This document shows, piece after piece, positions 42,901-54,100 of a stretch of DNA of 64,000 nucleotides. Origin of the DNA: Hybos culiciformis (lineage: Eukaryota > Arthropoda > Insecta > Diptera > Hybotidae); assembly GCA_964007475.1 (NCBI GenBank), contig OZ023274.1, forward strand, positions 8,246,001-8,310,000, read 5' to 3'. Under the pieces are notes generated by a model. It made no database searches. It was not told where the DNA came from and saw nothing but the letters and a program-made list of their open reading frames with translations. The first letter of the stretch is position 1. Each line of letters begins with the position of its first letter. The position numbers were made by a program, and so were the translations under genes.

Positions 42901-45900
42901 AAATAGTTTACAATTTATTAGTTTGTGCAGAAGAAAATTAGTGAATTGTAATATTTCGATTTAAATTATTATTATTTTTATGTACACAGGAAAATTGGAG
43001 TGGAGTTCGAAAGGATCATTTTGAAACAAGATAGTTAAGTTAATACATCCTTTTATATAATAAATCAACTTTTAAATTATTTTTTAAGCAGTCAGCACCC
43101 AAAAATAATCGACAGATTCCCTACTTCTTTCGTTTGTGCAAAAAATTTCTAATTTTAAAAACGCATTTCATTAAATTTCTAGATATATAAGGAAGGATTT
43201 TCTTTTTAATTTGAATAAATAACAAACAAAAAATTTAATACTTATAATAATGGAAAATAAGTTCAATTTATTTAAAATTTATTTTAAAAATTATTTTTCT
43301 GTGAATTTGAAAGCTTTCGTCACGTATTTGCATAATATTGTTCTTTTATTATATAAAAAAAAAAATGTTTTGATTTAAATAAATATAATATCTACGCCTT
43401 TTTTCCTATATAAGGATATATATTCGATTTCAACGTACATATTCTTGTATAGTTTTCAGTATCCCGGAAGCAGGAAATTGTTAATGGGAAAAATTATGAG
43501 TTTTTATCATGAAATTGAAGGCCAAGGTTATTTACACACATAACACATATAGTTATTTGCTTGCTTTTAATATATTATGTGCTGTATTATACAAAACTAC
43601 CTACATACGAGAATATTTTTCTATAAAAGCAATATTTTTTTTTTTGTTATAATTCATTTTCAATAATGGCTGCTAAAAATATAAGGGAGTCAAAACCACA
43701 ATAATATAAGAAAAAAAAATTATTCATGAAAAAAAAAATTAGTGTTAATTATAAATACAAACATAAAACAATGTTAAAAAAATTAATTATGTATAAATTT
43801 TTATATGAACAAAAAGGAGCAAGAAAGTAAAAATATGATTAAGTGTATATAGTTAGTAACTTAATAGTTACATTAAGACGACGCAATAACCTTTTAAATG
43901 ATATTTTTCTCTGACTTAAGTTTTCTTATATAATTTGGGCTCAAATATCCGAGAAAACAAAATTTAATGTTCATACTAAAATCCTATACGTATAATGAAA
44001 ATCATATGTGCATTTAAATATCAAAATAAGCGTGGATTTTTATTTAAATCAATAATAAGTACTATAATAATACTTTCTAATATGCGACTCTATTATGGGA
44101 TAACCTTTAAAGCGAATTAAAGGGCCTCCAAAAGTATTTTGATAGGGTCAAATAAGATATGAAAAGTTTTAAACTTACATTATTACAATAAATATATAAA
44201 GTTAGTACATAAAGATTATATGATAAATGTTCAATAAATATTGCAAAAAAATTTAAAGCAATAACATAGATCATAGACTAGTATAAATCAATATTATTTA
44301 TTATTTATTTATGCATTTATTTATTTCATTTTTTTATGAAAAAATATAAGAAAACCAAAATATTCGATTTAAAAAAAAAGAACTAAAAATTGGAAAATAT
44401 GTTTTCCTTTTCCAAAATCAAAATAATATTATAATTTTTATAGTTTAGATTGCATGCAGATATTAGAAAAAAAAAACATGATATCATTAAAATTGCATTA
44501 AAAATCGTTTAAACTTTTATCGCACATAATATATTTTTATTTTAACAATTTTGAAATTTAACTTACTTTTACTTTTGCTCCTTATGTACAAAAAAAAATT
44601 TTTCTTACCAATCAATTTTACACTTTGTTTGATGAGCAAATTGTTTGTGCAATATAAAATCAATGATAAATAAATGGTTTTATTGGTGTTTTTAGGATAC
44701 TAAAAAGGATTTTTTTTTTATTCTTTAATAAAAAAACATCAATTCACAAAAAAAATGTCTGTTTTAACGTTTGCTGATTGAGAAATTACATTTTCTTATT
44801 TCGCTTATAAGAAATTTATTTTTCATTATGTACATTGTGCATAAGAATTTGTATATAGTAATAAAATAAATTAATGATTGCAGTTGAACATGAAGGTTCT
44901 TTGACGATAAGCAAATATTATTTAATACTTTTTTATTAGACAGTTGGTCTATAGCATTACAAGCCCCCATCATCTCTACCACTAAGCTATTTTGAATATT
45001 GCTACAGTTGACATTTAACAGATATGTTTAAGGAAACGCACTGTACGGTACTAGCGGGTTATGTAATTTGTTCGAGAATGATTAGTATATTTGAAAATTT
45101 GTCTTCTGTCGAAGTCAGTTATCAACAATATTTTATCAATGATATTTTCATACAAAAATTGTTGGTATCGAAAACCAATTGCTTACGATTGTCTGTAAAC
45201 ACTTTGTCCCTTCAATTATTTATACATAGATATAACAAAATATATATATATAAACTTACTTGCAAATGAACATTTTCTTTATTGGTGTTTACTAAATTAA
45301 TTATGAAAAAAGAACACAGAAATTTTTTAATAAAAGGTAGTTGAACTTTTGTTACTTTCTTGTAAAAGTTTAAAAATTTCTTTTTAACTTTACTCTCTTT
45401 TTGATACATACATTTTTAACAATTTTCTTTATCAGTTAAATGTATAATTTTTCCATAATTTTTTATAAACTAAAATTGAACCGAAACCAAAACTAAAATA
45501 ATTTTTTTTGTAATTTACGTAGTCCTTCTCTAGATTTTTGTATATATTTACCGAGCTATTTAGAAGTAGAACGGTTTTTTAATATATCCAAAATATATTT
45601 TATCAGGAAAAATTTTTGTTGTACAGTATTTACATTTAAAAATTAAAAGAAAATATTGATTCCTTCATCAATTTCATGTTGTCTGACGAAAATCTTAAGG
45701 AAAAATCAAACATCATTTTATTGAAATTAATTCTTGATACCCTATATGTAAATATTGTGTAAGAAATAAAATTTTATGTACCTACATACGATTATAGAAC
45801 TTTAAAAACATTTTAAATTTAAATTTTAACCAAAAAAAAAAATTTGAGGTATAGTTTACTAAATAGTTTCTTTTAAGAATTTTTGATCTATGTATAAAAT

Positions 45901-48900
45901 CTGATTTCGCATAATAAACAAATTGTTTTAATAAATTAAAACAACCTCTGTCTGTGGTATTTTAGATCGTAAAACATGTTAAAATCTTGAATGAAAATTA
46001 TTTATTTTCTATGCTAATGAAAGTTTCAAATTCAAATATTAGTACATATATAATAAGCAATTTATCAAGTTCCTGTCATTCTCTTAGGTATTCTTTTTGT
46101 TTCATTGAAAAAATGTTGGGAAAAAATGTTGAACTATATTGTTTCTATATAGAAATCAATAATGTCCATATAAATACAAAACATTATACTTTCGTCTAGG
46201 AATTTTATCTTAACTTATAATTATAAGAAAATAAAGAATGTTTCTTCTATTTTTTATTTTTTTCAGGAAATGGTTTAATAGACGAAGCAGAGTTTCTAAC
46301 GTGGGTTGGAAAAATTCAAGCGTTACGTGATGAAACCGAAGAAAGTACGAGTAAAGAAGGTGATGATGGAACACAAGATTTAATAGCAGCATTTAGGTAT
46401 GTAAAAATGATTACAAAATTTACCACCGAACGATTTATTTAACTTAAAGAACATAAACATTTCTTCATAATATGAATTTTATACGAAATTGTATTTAATA
46501 TGCCTTAAAAAATAAATTTTATATAAGTAGTAAATGTAAAAAAAAAATTCATGAAATATTTTCCCTTTAGTTTGTTTTATATACTCACATCAAAGCATAA
46601 TAAATTATTATTTAAGTATTTGAGAAAATTAATAGAATATATATTATGTATTTAAGGCGGGTAACCTGCTATACCAAATTCTTATTTCACCTGGGTTTTG
46701 GAAGATTTTTATTATGCATTATATAAATATTCTTTAATCCCGGCTATATCAAAACTGAGGTATAAATTGTCTAATCCCAAATCCACTGTTGAGACATATA
46801 AGTTCGAAAATCTTATTCTTAATGTAATATAAAATTATATTTCGATGAAATTCAATGATTTTTACTTCTATTTTCAATAAAAGAGAATAGGTTTTTCGTA
46901 AAAGGTATCACTAGGAAGTGAATTAGGAAATGCATCAATCTGGCGTTTTTTGTTGCAAAATATCTATCATTTTTGTTATAAAATATGTACATAAATTGTA
47001 TAGATATAGGTCTATTTAAATATAGTTTAAAGTTAAAAAATTACGCTTTTTGAGTTTGTATATACTTAGGTGTAATTCGATATGTTATATTTATCAGATA
47101 CTTTATTCAACTTCTCAAAGATATAAAAAAATGTACATAAATGTTTACATACATTTTTACGTAACTTACATTTTATCTGAAATTCTAAAGAAAAAATTTG
47201 TATAATATTTATATTTCTATATTCAGTTTTACAAATATCATGAATTTATTTATTTTACAACAGCATTATATCTTGTTATCATATTATTTCATCGTGTTAA
47301 AGATTATATTATATAGCATACGTCGCATATTTTTTTTCCAATGACATGTAATTTGTATAGTTATCTAATTTAGAAGATACATATATTCAACTTAATACCT
47401 TGTTCCTATCTTTTTTTCTCAGAACTGTCAAATTCTTTCCACTTATCAAATCTGAAAAGTACTTTTACTCTTTGTACTTCACTTGAAAAAAATAAAATAA
47501 AGTAAAATAAAATAAAATAAAAAATCACAAAATCTTTTGGCGATTAAAATATACTCGTAAAGTCGTAAATAAATAATCCAAACCTCATTTTATTAAAAAA
47601 AAAAATAGCTTCAATATATTTCAATATATTTATTATGAGAATATTTTTAAATCTTCTTCTTCTTTTCTTTTTAAAAATATTCATGTTTTAGGATTATTTA
47701 TGTAATTTTAATATTATTTATTAATTAATATCTAAACTAAACTAATTTATATTTATTTAATTATAATTATTATGTATAATTTAAAAACAATTGTAGGGTA
47801 TTTGATCGTGATGGTAATGGTTTTATCACTCGTGATGAACTTCAAACAGCAATGGATATGATTGGTGAACATTTAACAGATAACCAAATAACAGAATTAT
47901 TACAGATTGCAGATTTAGATAAAGATGGAAAGATAAATTATGAAGGTAAAAATTAATGATAATATAATTGTAAAATTTTGCATTTTATTTAAAGTTTATT
48001 TTGCGATGTATTTTGCGATATATTTTCATTTTGTGTCTGTCCGTCGTTCAAATATGCGTAGTCTTGTCACCAAGCTAAAAAGTGAGATTCTCCGATTACG
48101 GGTTTGGGAATTAGAAGCTCTCTAACAATCAAGGGTCTAAATAATTTTCACATAAAATTTATAGAAATTTTTAAATGAATGGTCTCGGATTGTGTCCAAT
48201 AATTCGGACTGGGGACTGAAAACAGATTTCATTAAAAATTGGTATAAATGTCGCTTGAAGGAAACTAAAAAAATATATTAAGACCTCGATTGTGAGCCAG
48301 GCTTGGGACTGGGGAATGAAAGAAGATTTCGCTGTAAATCGATTTGTGGATGGAGATCAACTGATAAAAAGTTTATCTGAAAGTATTTTAAATCAAAAAC
48401 GGGCCATATATATACTTCATTTATGATATACCTATATTGTTTTTATTATCCTCTCGATACGAAGAATTTTATGCAGGAAAAAAAACACATATTTACACTA
48501 GAAAAACTATTATTTTTTACTCACTATTTTTTCATACTATTTTTTTGATAATAAAAAGGAAGAAAATTTATGAAATTAATATAAAAATTTGGTAATAAAA
48601 TATACATACATATTATATATAATTGTTTTTTTATTTATTATTCCATTGGAATAGAAGTATAATAATTACACAACCGTGCAGTCACAAAGTAAAAAGGAAT
48701 TAATTTCAGGTGGTCAAAGATTTATTATTTTTAAACGACTACTGTTCCTATTTCAAAATTCTTAAGAGTGCTGTAATCCGAAATAGCTAAGGTTTCTAGA
48801 ATAAATTAAAAATTTAACTCTTTACACTGCTGAAATTAACGAAACTTAAAATTTGAGGTTTTTTTTTAGTAATTATTGTAGTAAATGTCTTTGCTATACA

Positions 48901-50865
48901 TTGCATTTTGAAACGGGTAACTTTAGAAATATTTTCTAATAGGATTTTAATTCTTGAAACATTCTGAATCTCAAAATCATGGATGGGCTTAAGCTCCCAT
49001 TACTTTTTTTATTATAAAAAGTTGCGTGCCATTTTTTGCGCGTAACTTTTTCTTCTTGCAATGAAAAACTTAACCCATTTACAAAATGAACAGAAAACTT
49101 GTACCGGGTATCATGATAACAAAAAAAAATTAAAATTTAGATTTGGGGTATATATTTTTAAAAGCTATAAAAGGAACACGCTATTTATATAAACCCAATA
49201 ATAAGCTATACACGCAATTCATTAATCGACATTGTTTCTTTAATTTATTATTTCTTAATATTATTATTATTTTATTGCAGAAATATAATAAACCAAAACA
49301 TTATGTTTTCTTTTTATGATTCTAATATCCTTCAATAAAATTTTTTTACAAGTCCATAAATGAAATATAAAAAATAACCATGAAATTTTTTTTTTCACTC
49401 TAAATTATTGATCAATGTATTTTTTATCACTTAATTACATACATAACATAATTACATTCAATCAGTCGAAATTGATGGCATATATTAATGGGAAACAAGC
49501 TTTTCCTAATTTGTCTTTTTTTACCCTTGTCAAAAGTGTTCGCTCATTTCAGACCAAGGCGATTTGTGTAGAAATTATTTTGATTAGACCGCTTGTATGA
49601 CAAATTTTCATTAATTGTGAGATTTTGGAGTTCAGTTTAAATAAAAGTAGAAAACTGTTTAAAAAAAAACTTTTGTTCAAATTTTTAGAAATAAAGTAAA
49701 AAGTTTCTAGTTTCCACTAAATGGTTTTTTTTTTCTCTTTTATTCATTCAAAGGTCTAATTTTTGATTTAATCTCCAAAATTTCTAATAAATATTTGCAA
49801 ATATGTATATTACTCATTTCTTTAAAATAACCTCATTTTATTATTCATTTATGTTGGCGTTTTATTATATTTATGTCAAATTTATTATTGAAGAAATATA
49901 TCAAAAGAAATCTTTACTATTATCTGTTACGATAAAATAATCCTAGCTAAATTAAATAAAAATCCATATTATATTATGTCTAAAAAACAAAAGAAATATA
50001 TTTTTTTAAGATAAAATACGATCAAATATTTTATATATATTATAAAAAATATGAAATGAACTTAAATAACATTTTTAATATAAAACGTAAATTATTATTA
50101 TTATTATTTATGTATATGTTCAACAAAAAGGGAACGAGAATGTTTTCATATTTAATTTATACATATTTATTTATGAAATAAAAAATAACACTATTTATAA
50201 CATACATATTATGGGGGGTGATGACTTGATTATGTGTCATAAATATTCGTCTTTGAATAGATGATTTATAGTATTTATACATACAAGCAATTATATTACG
50301 TATTTATGTCGGCAAGTTTTGTATATTATATCTATGTCTAGCCAAATTTTAGTTCATGAACTCAATATATAATTTTCTCTATAATCTCAATATAAAATGA
50401 TTTTTTGTATTATTTTAATATGCTTAGCATAATATGTTATAAATACATGCATACACATATATGTAAATTTAGCGAACATTGTAAATAAAATACTATATTT
50501 ATTTCTGTAATAGAAAAAAAAAACCAAAATTTTTAATTATTTATACATTATACATTTATACATTTAGCGTTGCTGGTTTAAGTATTATTATAAAGCTTCT
50601 TTCCAATTCGTTTTGGTTTTTATTGCGATATGATAGATAGGAAATTTTTTTATTTGTATGAAGAAGAACAGCAAATTTGTTATTATTTTATATAGAGCAA
50701 ATACAAAGTAGGTCTCTTATGCGACAACGCAATACACAGTTCCATCAGAGTATTCATAAATTTCTACTTTCTTAGTTTAAAATAATTATATAATGAAATT
50801 TATTTATATACCTTCTTTTTATTTTGAATTTTTCATTTTCAGAATTTACAAGACTCCTGCTTTAA
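9901..50865 (+). CDS. calmodulin-like EF-hand protein, spliced, long isoform (175 aa)
   Basis: The coding exons are 9901-9942, 10188-10227, 34723-34866, 46267-46396, 47797-47945 and 50843-50865. They join without a frame break (528 nt, 175 residues plus stop), and every junction is GT-AG. The protein is a small Ca2+-binding regulator of calmodulin type. EF loops lie at residues 37-48, 73-84, 122-133 and 158-169. Loops 1, 3 and 4 have acidic or N residues at positions 1, 3 and 5, G at 6 and E at 12. Loop 2 has S at position 1 and T at 3 and probably binds Ca2+ poorly. An acidic, S/T-rich linker (about 97-112) separates the two EF pairs, and the protein ends in three leucines. From memory it closely resembles Drosophila CG11638, which carries a longer N-terminus. 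The ATG directly follows a splice acceptor, so coding or 5' UTR sequence must lie further upstream. The partner is unknown. Confidence 0.88.
10188..10227 (+). CDS. EF-hand gene, micro-exon 2 (13 codons plus 1 nt)
   Basis: This 40-nt exon lies between TTTTCAG and GTAAGT and encodes AVKKKPFTEAEIA. The last base completes an Asp codon with the exon at 34723. It is separated from the previous exon by a 245-bp intron and from the next by 24.5 kb. The helix begun here (FTEAEIADLRTAF) is the entering helix of EF-hand 1. Confidence 0.85.
12761..12858. repeat. perfect 24-bp inverted repeat with 50-bp loop
   Basis: The arm at 12761-12784 (ACTTAAACTTTAAATTGATA and four more bases) is the exact reverse complement of 12835-12858. 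GGATATACAAT units directly before the left arm are also duplicated. The structure is a small foldback, possibly a MITE remnant. Confidence 0.6.
12975..13227. mobile_element. 253-bp terminal-inverted-repeat element (MITE)
   Basis: The left end CTCAGGTGGGCGGACAAAAGC matches the reverse complement of the right end (CTCAGGTGGGCTGACAAAAGC) with one mismatch, and the match extends a few bases inward. AATT flanks both ends (12971-12974 and 13228-13231); it could be a target duplication or, being palindromic, part of the repeat. No coding sequence lies inside. The superfamily is not clear from the ends. Confidence 0.7.
15629..15826. repeat. long imperfect palindrome, about 200 bp
   Basis: The centre is GACCGAAGGTC at about 15727. 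The arms then pair almost throughout: TATATCAC with GTGATATA, TACATTGACAC with GTGTCAATGTA, and TTCTGTAT with ATACAGAA, out to a shared ATGTAAAC/AAATTTGTTAT block, with a few one- or two-base indels. It could fold as a single hairpin and is typical of a foldback MITE. A minus-strand ORF of 81 codons over it follows the symmetry and is not a gene. Confidence 0.65.
15972..16079. repeat. tandem repeat, 31-bp unit, about 3.5 copies
   Basis: Units start at 15972, 16003 and 16034, with a partial fourth at 16065. Each runs CATCTAAA, six bases, then CATTATTTACG and GATG. Copies differ at a few positions (first TGATTT, later TTTTTT; CT versus AA before GATG). The array lies 145 bases after the palindrome and may belong to the same element. 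Confidence 0.8.
16242..16269. repeat. 9-bp inverted repeat, CGCTAATTC and GAATTAGCG
   Basis: A perfect short hairpin with a 10-base loop. It lies next to an ATACTGTTTTGAATACGC stretch that resembles ATACTGTTTTAATGCG at the right edge of the palindrome at about 15821. The shared motif suggests that 15540-16340 is one repeat-derived block. Confidence 0.45.
20103..20241 (+). repeat. possible dispersed insect repeat ending in a CAGACAGACGGACAT motif
   Basis: The stretch runs from CCATGAAAAGTGGGAGG to CAGACAGACGGACATAGC and a GATTAAG end. A GACAGACGGACAT motif followed by GAT-rich sequence recurs, from memory, in dispersed non-coding repeats of several insects. It is less A+T-rich than its surroundings. 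No boundaries or coding sequence are visible. Confidence 0.3.
24177..24242. repeat. exact tandem duplication, 33 bp x 2
   Basis: The unit ATGTATCTGCCCTAAATATT and 13 further bases is present twice without a mismatch, which suggests a recent event. It lies about 0.7 kb before the alternative first exon. Confidence 0.85.
24931..24964 (+). CDS. EF-hand gene, alternative first coding exon (11 codons plus 1 nt)
   Basis: ATG at 24931 opens MSETPITGNVR and stops at a good donor (GAG|GTAAGA) in phase 1, exactly the phase needed by the exon at 34723. Splicing gives a 159-residue isoform that replaces the 27-residue N-terminus of the long form. In-frame TAA codons at 24856 and 24889 precede the ATG, and its context (AAAA before ATG) is favourable. 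It lies alone within the large intron, so it would need its own promoter. The fit of phase, donor and start is strong, but no transcript evidence is available. Confidence 0.65.
29872..30411. mobile_element. nested inverted-repeat element, possibly hAT-like MITE
   Basis: GCTACACTTCAGGTTA (29877-29892) is inverted exactly at 30394-30409. Inside, TGGTTTGAAAGTAGGTT (29985-30001) is inverted exactly at 30361-30377. TGTAATA occurs at both outer edges (29865-29871 and 30412-30418), fitting a 7- to 8-bp target duplication. The right end begins CAG when read inward, as hAT ends do, but the left end does not, so the assignment is tentative. The 76-codon ORF inside is low-complexity and unlikely to be coding. 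Confidence 0.6.
34723..34866 (+). CDS. EF-hand gene, common exon: EF-hand 1
   Basis: This 144-nt exon lies between TTAATTTCAG and GTAAAT. It encodes the first EF loop, DRNRDGRVTANE, and the following helices up to the start of EF-hand 2. Both alternative N-termini splice to it in phase 1, and it leaves in phase 1. Reading past the donor meets a stop at 34944, so retention of the intron would truncate the protein after EF-hand 1. Confidence 0.92.
35674..35723. repeat. 21-bp direct repeat
   Basis: CCATAAGTTATCTTTGATTG, with one base more on the left, occurs at 35674-35694 and again at 35703-35723, separated by eight bases. A slippage-type duplication is the simplest reading. Confidence 0.7.
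37595..38100 (-). mobile_element. decayed 3' end of a CR1/L2/Jockey-type LINE
   Basis: On the minus strand, 38070 to 37744 is open apart from one TAA (37870-37872). It reads TDRLQLLNLPSLENRRAY, later NVPSRSLRNFDV, then SRTNYG, stop, YSPLN. This is the recognisable segment after the reverse transcriptase domain of CR1/L2/Jockey-type non-LTR elements. It is followed by a 3' UTR and the tail TTGAAATAAATAAATAAATA at the left edge. It is truncated on the 5' side, as is typical of such insertions, and the stop and drifted residues show that it is dead. It lies in the intron, opposite to the host gene. Confidence 0.7.
41744..41869. repeat. diverged tandem duplication, about 73-bp period
   Basis: CCATTCTAAAATTTCATAGA (41744 onward) and CTCATTCTAAAATTTCAAAG (41817 onward) begin two copies that continue to TCTAAATTAA. 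A third short TTCTAAAATTTAAATT lies between them. AACAAAATTCTTAAAAG is then duplicated at about 41884 and 41915. Confidence 0.55.
44938..44992 (-). repeat. tRNA-like fragment, possible SINE head or tRNA pseudogene
   Basis: The minus strand reads TAGCTTAGTGGTAGAGATGA, a near-perfect Pol III A box and tRNA D arm. GGGGGCTTGTAATGC follows at the right distance for an anticodon arm with a CTTGTAA loop (anticodon TGT, threonine-like). The T arm and B box are not recognisable and the acceptor stem does not pair, so it is not a functional tRNA. Confidence 0.4.
46267..46396 (+). CDS. EF-hand gene, exon with EF-hand 2 and linker
   Basis: This 130-nt exon lies between TTTTTTCAG and GTATGT. It completes the atypical EF-hand 2 (GNGLIDEAEF) and adds a linker rich in E, S, T and D, then the helix of EF-hand 3 (QDLIAAFR). 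It leaves in phase 2, and the Arg codon is completed by the next exon. Confidence 0.92.
46397..47796 (+). other. 1.4-kb intron of the EF-hand gene
   Basis: Nothing recognisable beyond A+T-rich sequence and short AAAAT runs near 47490-47520. Confidence 0.8.
47797..47945 (+). CDS. EF-hand gene, exon with EF-hands 3 and 4
   Basis: This 149-nt exon lies between AATTGTAG and GTAAAA. It holds two canonical loops, DRDGNGFITRDE and DLDKDGKINYEE, so the C-terminal lobe should bind Ca2+ with normal affinity. It leaves in phase 1. Confidence 0.93.
47946..50842 (+). other. 2.9-kb intron of the EF-hand gene
   Basis: The first 450 bases are less A+T-rich and contain the diverged duplication at 48181-48343. 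The rest shows no coding or repeat signal. A TGTCTGTCCGTCG stretch at about 48035 resembles, in reverse, the motif at 20200. Confidence 0.75.
48181..48343. repeat. diverged direct duplication, about 101-bp spacing
   Basis: GGTCTCGGATTGTGTCC and GGACTGGGGACTGAAAACAG recur as GACCTCGATTGTGAGCC and GGACTGGGGAATGAAAGAAG about 101 bases later, each followed by ATTTC and AAAT. The copies are old and more G+C-rich than their surroundings. The origin is not clear. Confidence 0.55.
50843..50865 (+). CDS. EF-hand gene, terminal coding exon
   Basis: This exon begins after CATTTTCAG and encodes the last seven residues, FTRLLL preceded by the split Glu, then TAA at 50863-50865. It continues into the 3' UTR. 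Confidence 0.9.
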
Positions 50866-51104
50866 AAATTATGTCTAACGAAATTCTTCGAAGAGCGCTC
50901 CCACTGAAACAGAAACAACTTTAAAACGTAAGCAAGAAATTTTCGTGACTAAAGAAAATTGCTTCATTAAGACACAGCAAAAAAAAAAACTTATTGTTAT
51001 TTGTATAATTAGTTAGAAATTAATTTTAATTTAAATTAAAATATTTAAATGCCTAGTTTAAAGTCAATTAATTATATAATGTTCTGCAAATTATTATTTT
51101 TTTA

Positions 51105-51110
51105 AATAAA
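51105..51110 (+). terminator. candidate polyadenylation signal of the EF-hand gene
   Basis: AATAAA lies 240 bases after the stop codon. In DNA this A-rich the hexamer occurs often by chance, and further copies follow downstream, so the actual cleavage site is uncertain. Confidence 0.3.
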
Positions 51111-54100
51111 CATTATTTAATTTTATTTATAGAAACATAACAAGGTCAATAATGGTTTATTTCTTTAAATAAAATATACCTATACCAGATTATTAAAATC
51201 AATAACTATGGTTAACAGCCAATTAAATATGTGTTAAGTTTTGAATAAAATTTTTTTTATTTTATTAATAACCACTTTTATGAAAAGAAATTTTTAATTT
51301 CATAAAATTTATTAATAATTTTGAATGGTAGTTATAACATAATATTTAACTTAATTAATTTCTTTGAACTTTTATTTTTACCCAAGTAAAATTTTGCATA
51401 GATTGCAGCATTATATAATTAATTTAAATTTATTTGTAAGATTATTAACTAATAATCAGTATAATAATCAAAACAGAAATTTAAAATATATAAATATTAT
51501 ATACCTATATTAAATTGATGTAAAAAATAATATGAATAATAAATAAATGTAATTTATATATTTATGATTTCAGTGAAAATTTGGAAGAGTGAAAAATAAT
51601 AAAAAAAAAAAAACTGTTATAATAATTTTAAGTTAACTATAACATTGTTTTCATTTTAATTATTAATTAAATATTTTTTTTTTGTAATTAGTATATAATT
51701 CAATAATAATAAAAATACAATTGAAGAGGGAATTTAAGTTAACAAAATCAAAAATTTGACACCATTTAACATAGTGAAAAAGAAAAACAAAATTGGGCAT
51801 GTAGTTTTCTTTGAACAAAATAATAAAAATTTCAAATAATTAAAAGAAAGCAATTTTTTTTTTAATTATTAAAGAAAATTCTTATTTGCTTTTTAAATAA
51901 ACTTATTAAAAAAAATTTTAATTATTAAATTTATTGATTTAATAACATAATATATTTTGATGATTGTGAATATTAAAAATGATTTTTACAAAAATATTTG
52001 TAAAAAAAATTTAACAAAAATTTAATTTAATATGAATTGAATTACAAGACTACATGTCCCATATAATAATTAAAACGTACATTAAATACAATAAAATTTA
52101 TACAATATAAAAAATTAATACAAATATTTTTTATATTATTTTTAAGTTGGAAAAAAAATTGTTGTATACATTATATACTTATAAAACTCAAGATAAATTA
52201 GCAATAAAAAAAAAAATCAACTTGCATGTATAATTAAATAAAATTTCCTGCTGATTTAATGTTTATAATATATAACTAGACTAAATTTTAATAGCTATTG
52301 ATTTTCTACATAGGATATTATACATGGATCAGCTAAATTTTGACCTTACAATTGAATTTTTTTTTAAACTTATATTTTTCAAATAAATTTATTTTTGTTA
52401 CATTATAAATATGTATAATATTTAAACAAACTTACAAAGTAACTAGTTCATACGCTAGTATAGTTAGAAGTCCTATATATTTATAGGTTTTTTAAGAAAA
52501 AAATATAATTGTTTGATATTATACTTTTATACTTGTTTAGTCGTCTGCATCAAAATTGTGTTTATATTGACCCTATTATAAGAAACAATTAAAGCTAGAT
52601 GTTAATAAACTATGAACTTCTACTTGATACGAAAAAAGACAAGGCAGACTAGAAAAATGTAATCTCAAAAGAATTATGATTCTTTTATGTCAGATAGCAT
52701 TTGATAATTTTGTTTAATATAGTTTTACCGTCCCGAGCAGACATTTTGTTTATTAAATTTGTATTGAAATCAACTTGGAAAAAAATGTAATAACATGATG
52801 CTTGAAATACAATAATCTTAAGGTCCGATTTGTTTTTTTTCTAACTAAGCATTTTTATATATCTAAACTCCAAAATTTGAAATACAGAATTCAACTTATT
52901 TTAAATTATCTAATAATGAAAATATAAATTAAAATGTGTGTATTTATTATTAATTAATATTAATTGCCATTCAAGGTTAAAATTTAATTGAAATTTGTAA
53001 GGTCGATAAGTAAAATATAAAACTGACATTATAAGTAGAATAATCGAGACTTATAATAAAGTGTATAATACATATAAAAAGAGAGTTAATATAAATTGAA
53101 CTAAAAATTTTTAATATATGTGTGTAATTGCTCTTATAAAAATGGCATTTACAGTAACTTTACTAAAATTTTTAATTCGTTTTTTTTAGTCTAAAAAATA
53201 ACTTATATTATTATATTATATAAAAGTGTATGTATTGAATTTCACAAAATAATATCTCTAATCCTTATAATTTTACTTCAATTGAGTATTTTAGTTTAGC
53301 TGAATTTGAAACAATTAAAATAATAGGCCGTCACCCGAAAAGAATTTTAAATACTGAATTTGTGTTTTAGTAAAATAAAAAATATATTCCAAAAATTTCT
53401 CTGGCAAAAATTGAAATGAGAATATTATATAAACTTGCTAAAAATCTATTTAGAATTCATTTGAGTCACATTTAGGCAAGATTTGCAATGATAACAATTA
53501 ACATGAAAAAAATTATAATTTAATATTTAAATTTAAATTAAATTTTTTCTCATTGTTAGTTAGATGAAAACTATAATTGCCAGCTTAAAAATGAATAGAA
53601 GTGGATTAATTTGTGAAAATCTTTATTTACAGTAATATTTTCTTTGTAAGACAAAAACTTATATAAAAATTTAAAAATTATGTGTTAATAAAATAAAGTC
53701 AATAAATAAGTTAAATTTAAAATAAAGGTTAAAATGTTTTAATTCAATTTAACAGAAATTAAGAATATCTAGTCCAAAATTAAATTATCAAGGTATTTTA
53801 TTTCTATTAATAGGTAAATGGTTTTTGGTATACTGTATTTGGTTAGTATATAAACTTATATAGTATTGAAGTAACCTAAAAAATATGTTCAGACCCGTGT
53901 TGTGAGGTTGTGACCAAGATAACTTGAAATAAAAGTAAAATATCTTTAATCGAAACATTGAAGACGGGCCCACACTACATTTATGTAGATGTAGGTTTAG
54001 TTTCGTATACTGTTCTATATTTTTTCCAATTTAAAAAAAAAAGAATTAAGCTTTCGAGGTTTTGTAGGAATTAGTAATAGATTTTTTTTAATCATTCATA

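Larger units (their letters stand above)
34867..46266 (+). other. 11.4-kb intron of the EF-hand gene
   Basis: This intron holds the LINE remnant at about 37595-38100, the tRNA-like fragment at 44938-44992, a 21-bp direct repeat at 35674-35723 and diverged tandem copies at 41744-41869. No other coding signal is visible in either strand. Confidence 0.8.

Noticed and set aside
44764..44982. A 72-codon minus-strand ORF
   Set aside because: It begins inside the tRNA-like fragment and has no protein character.
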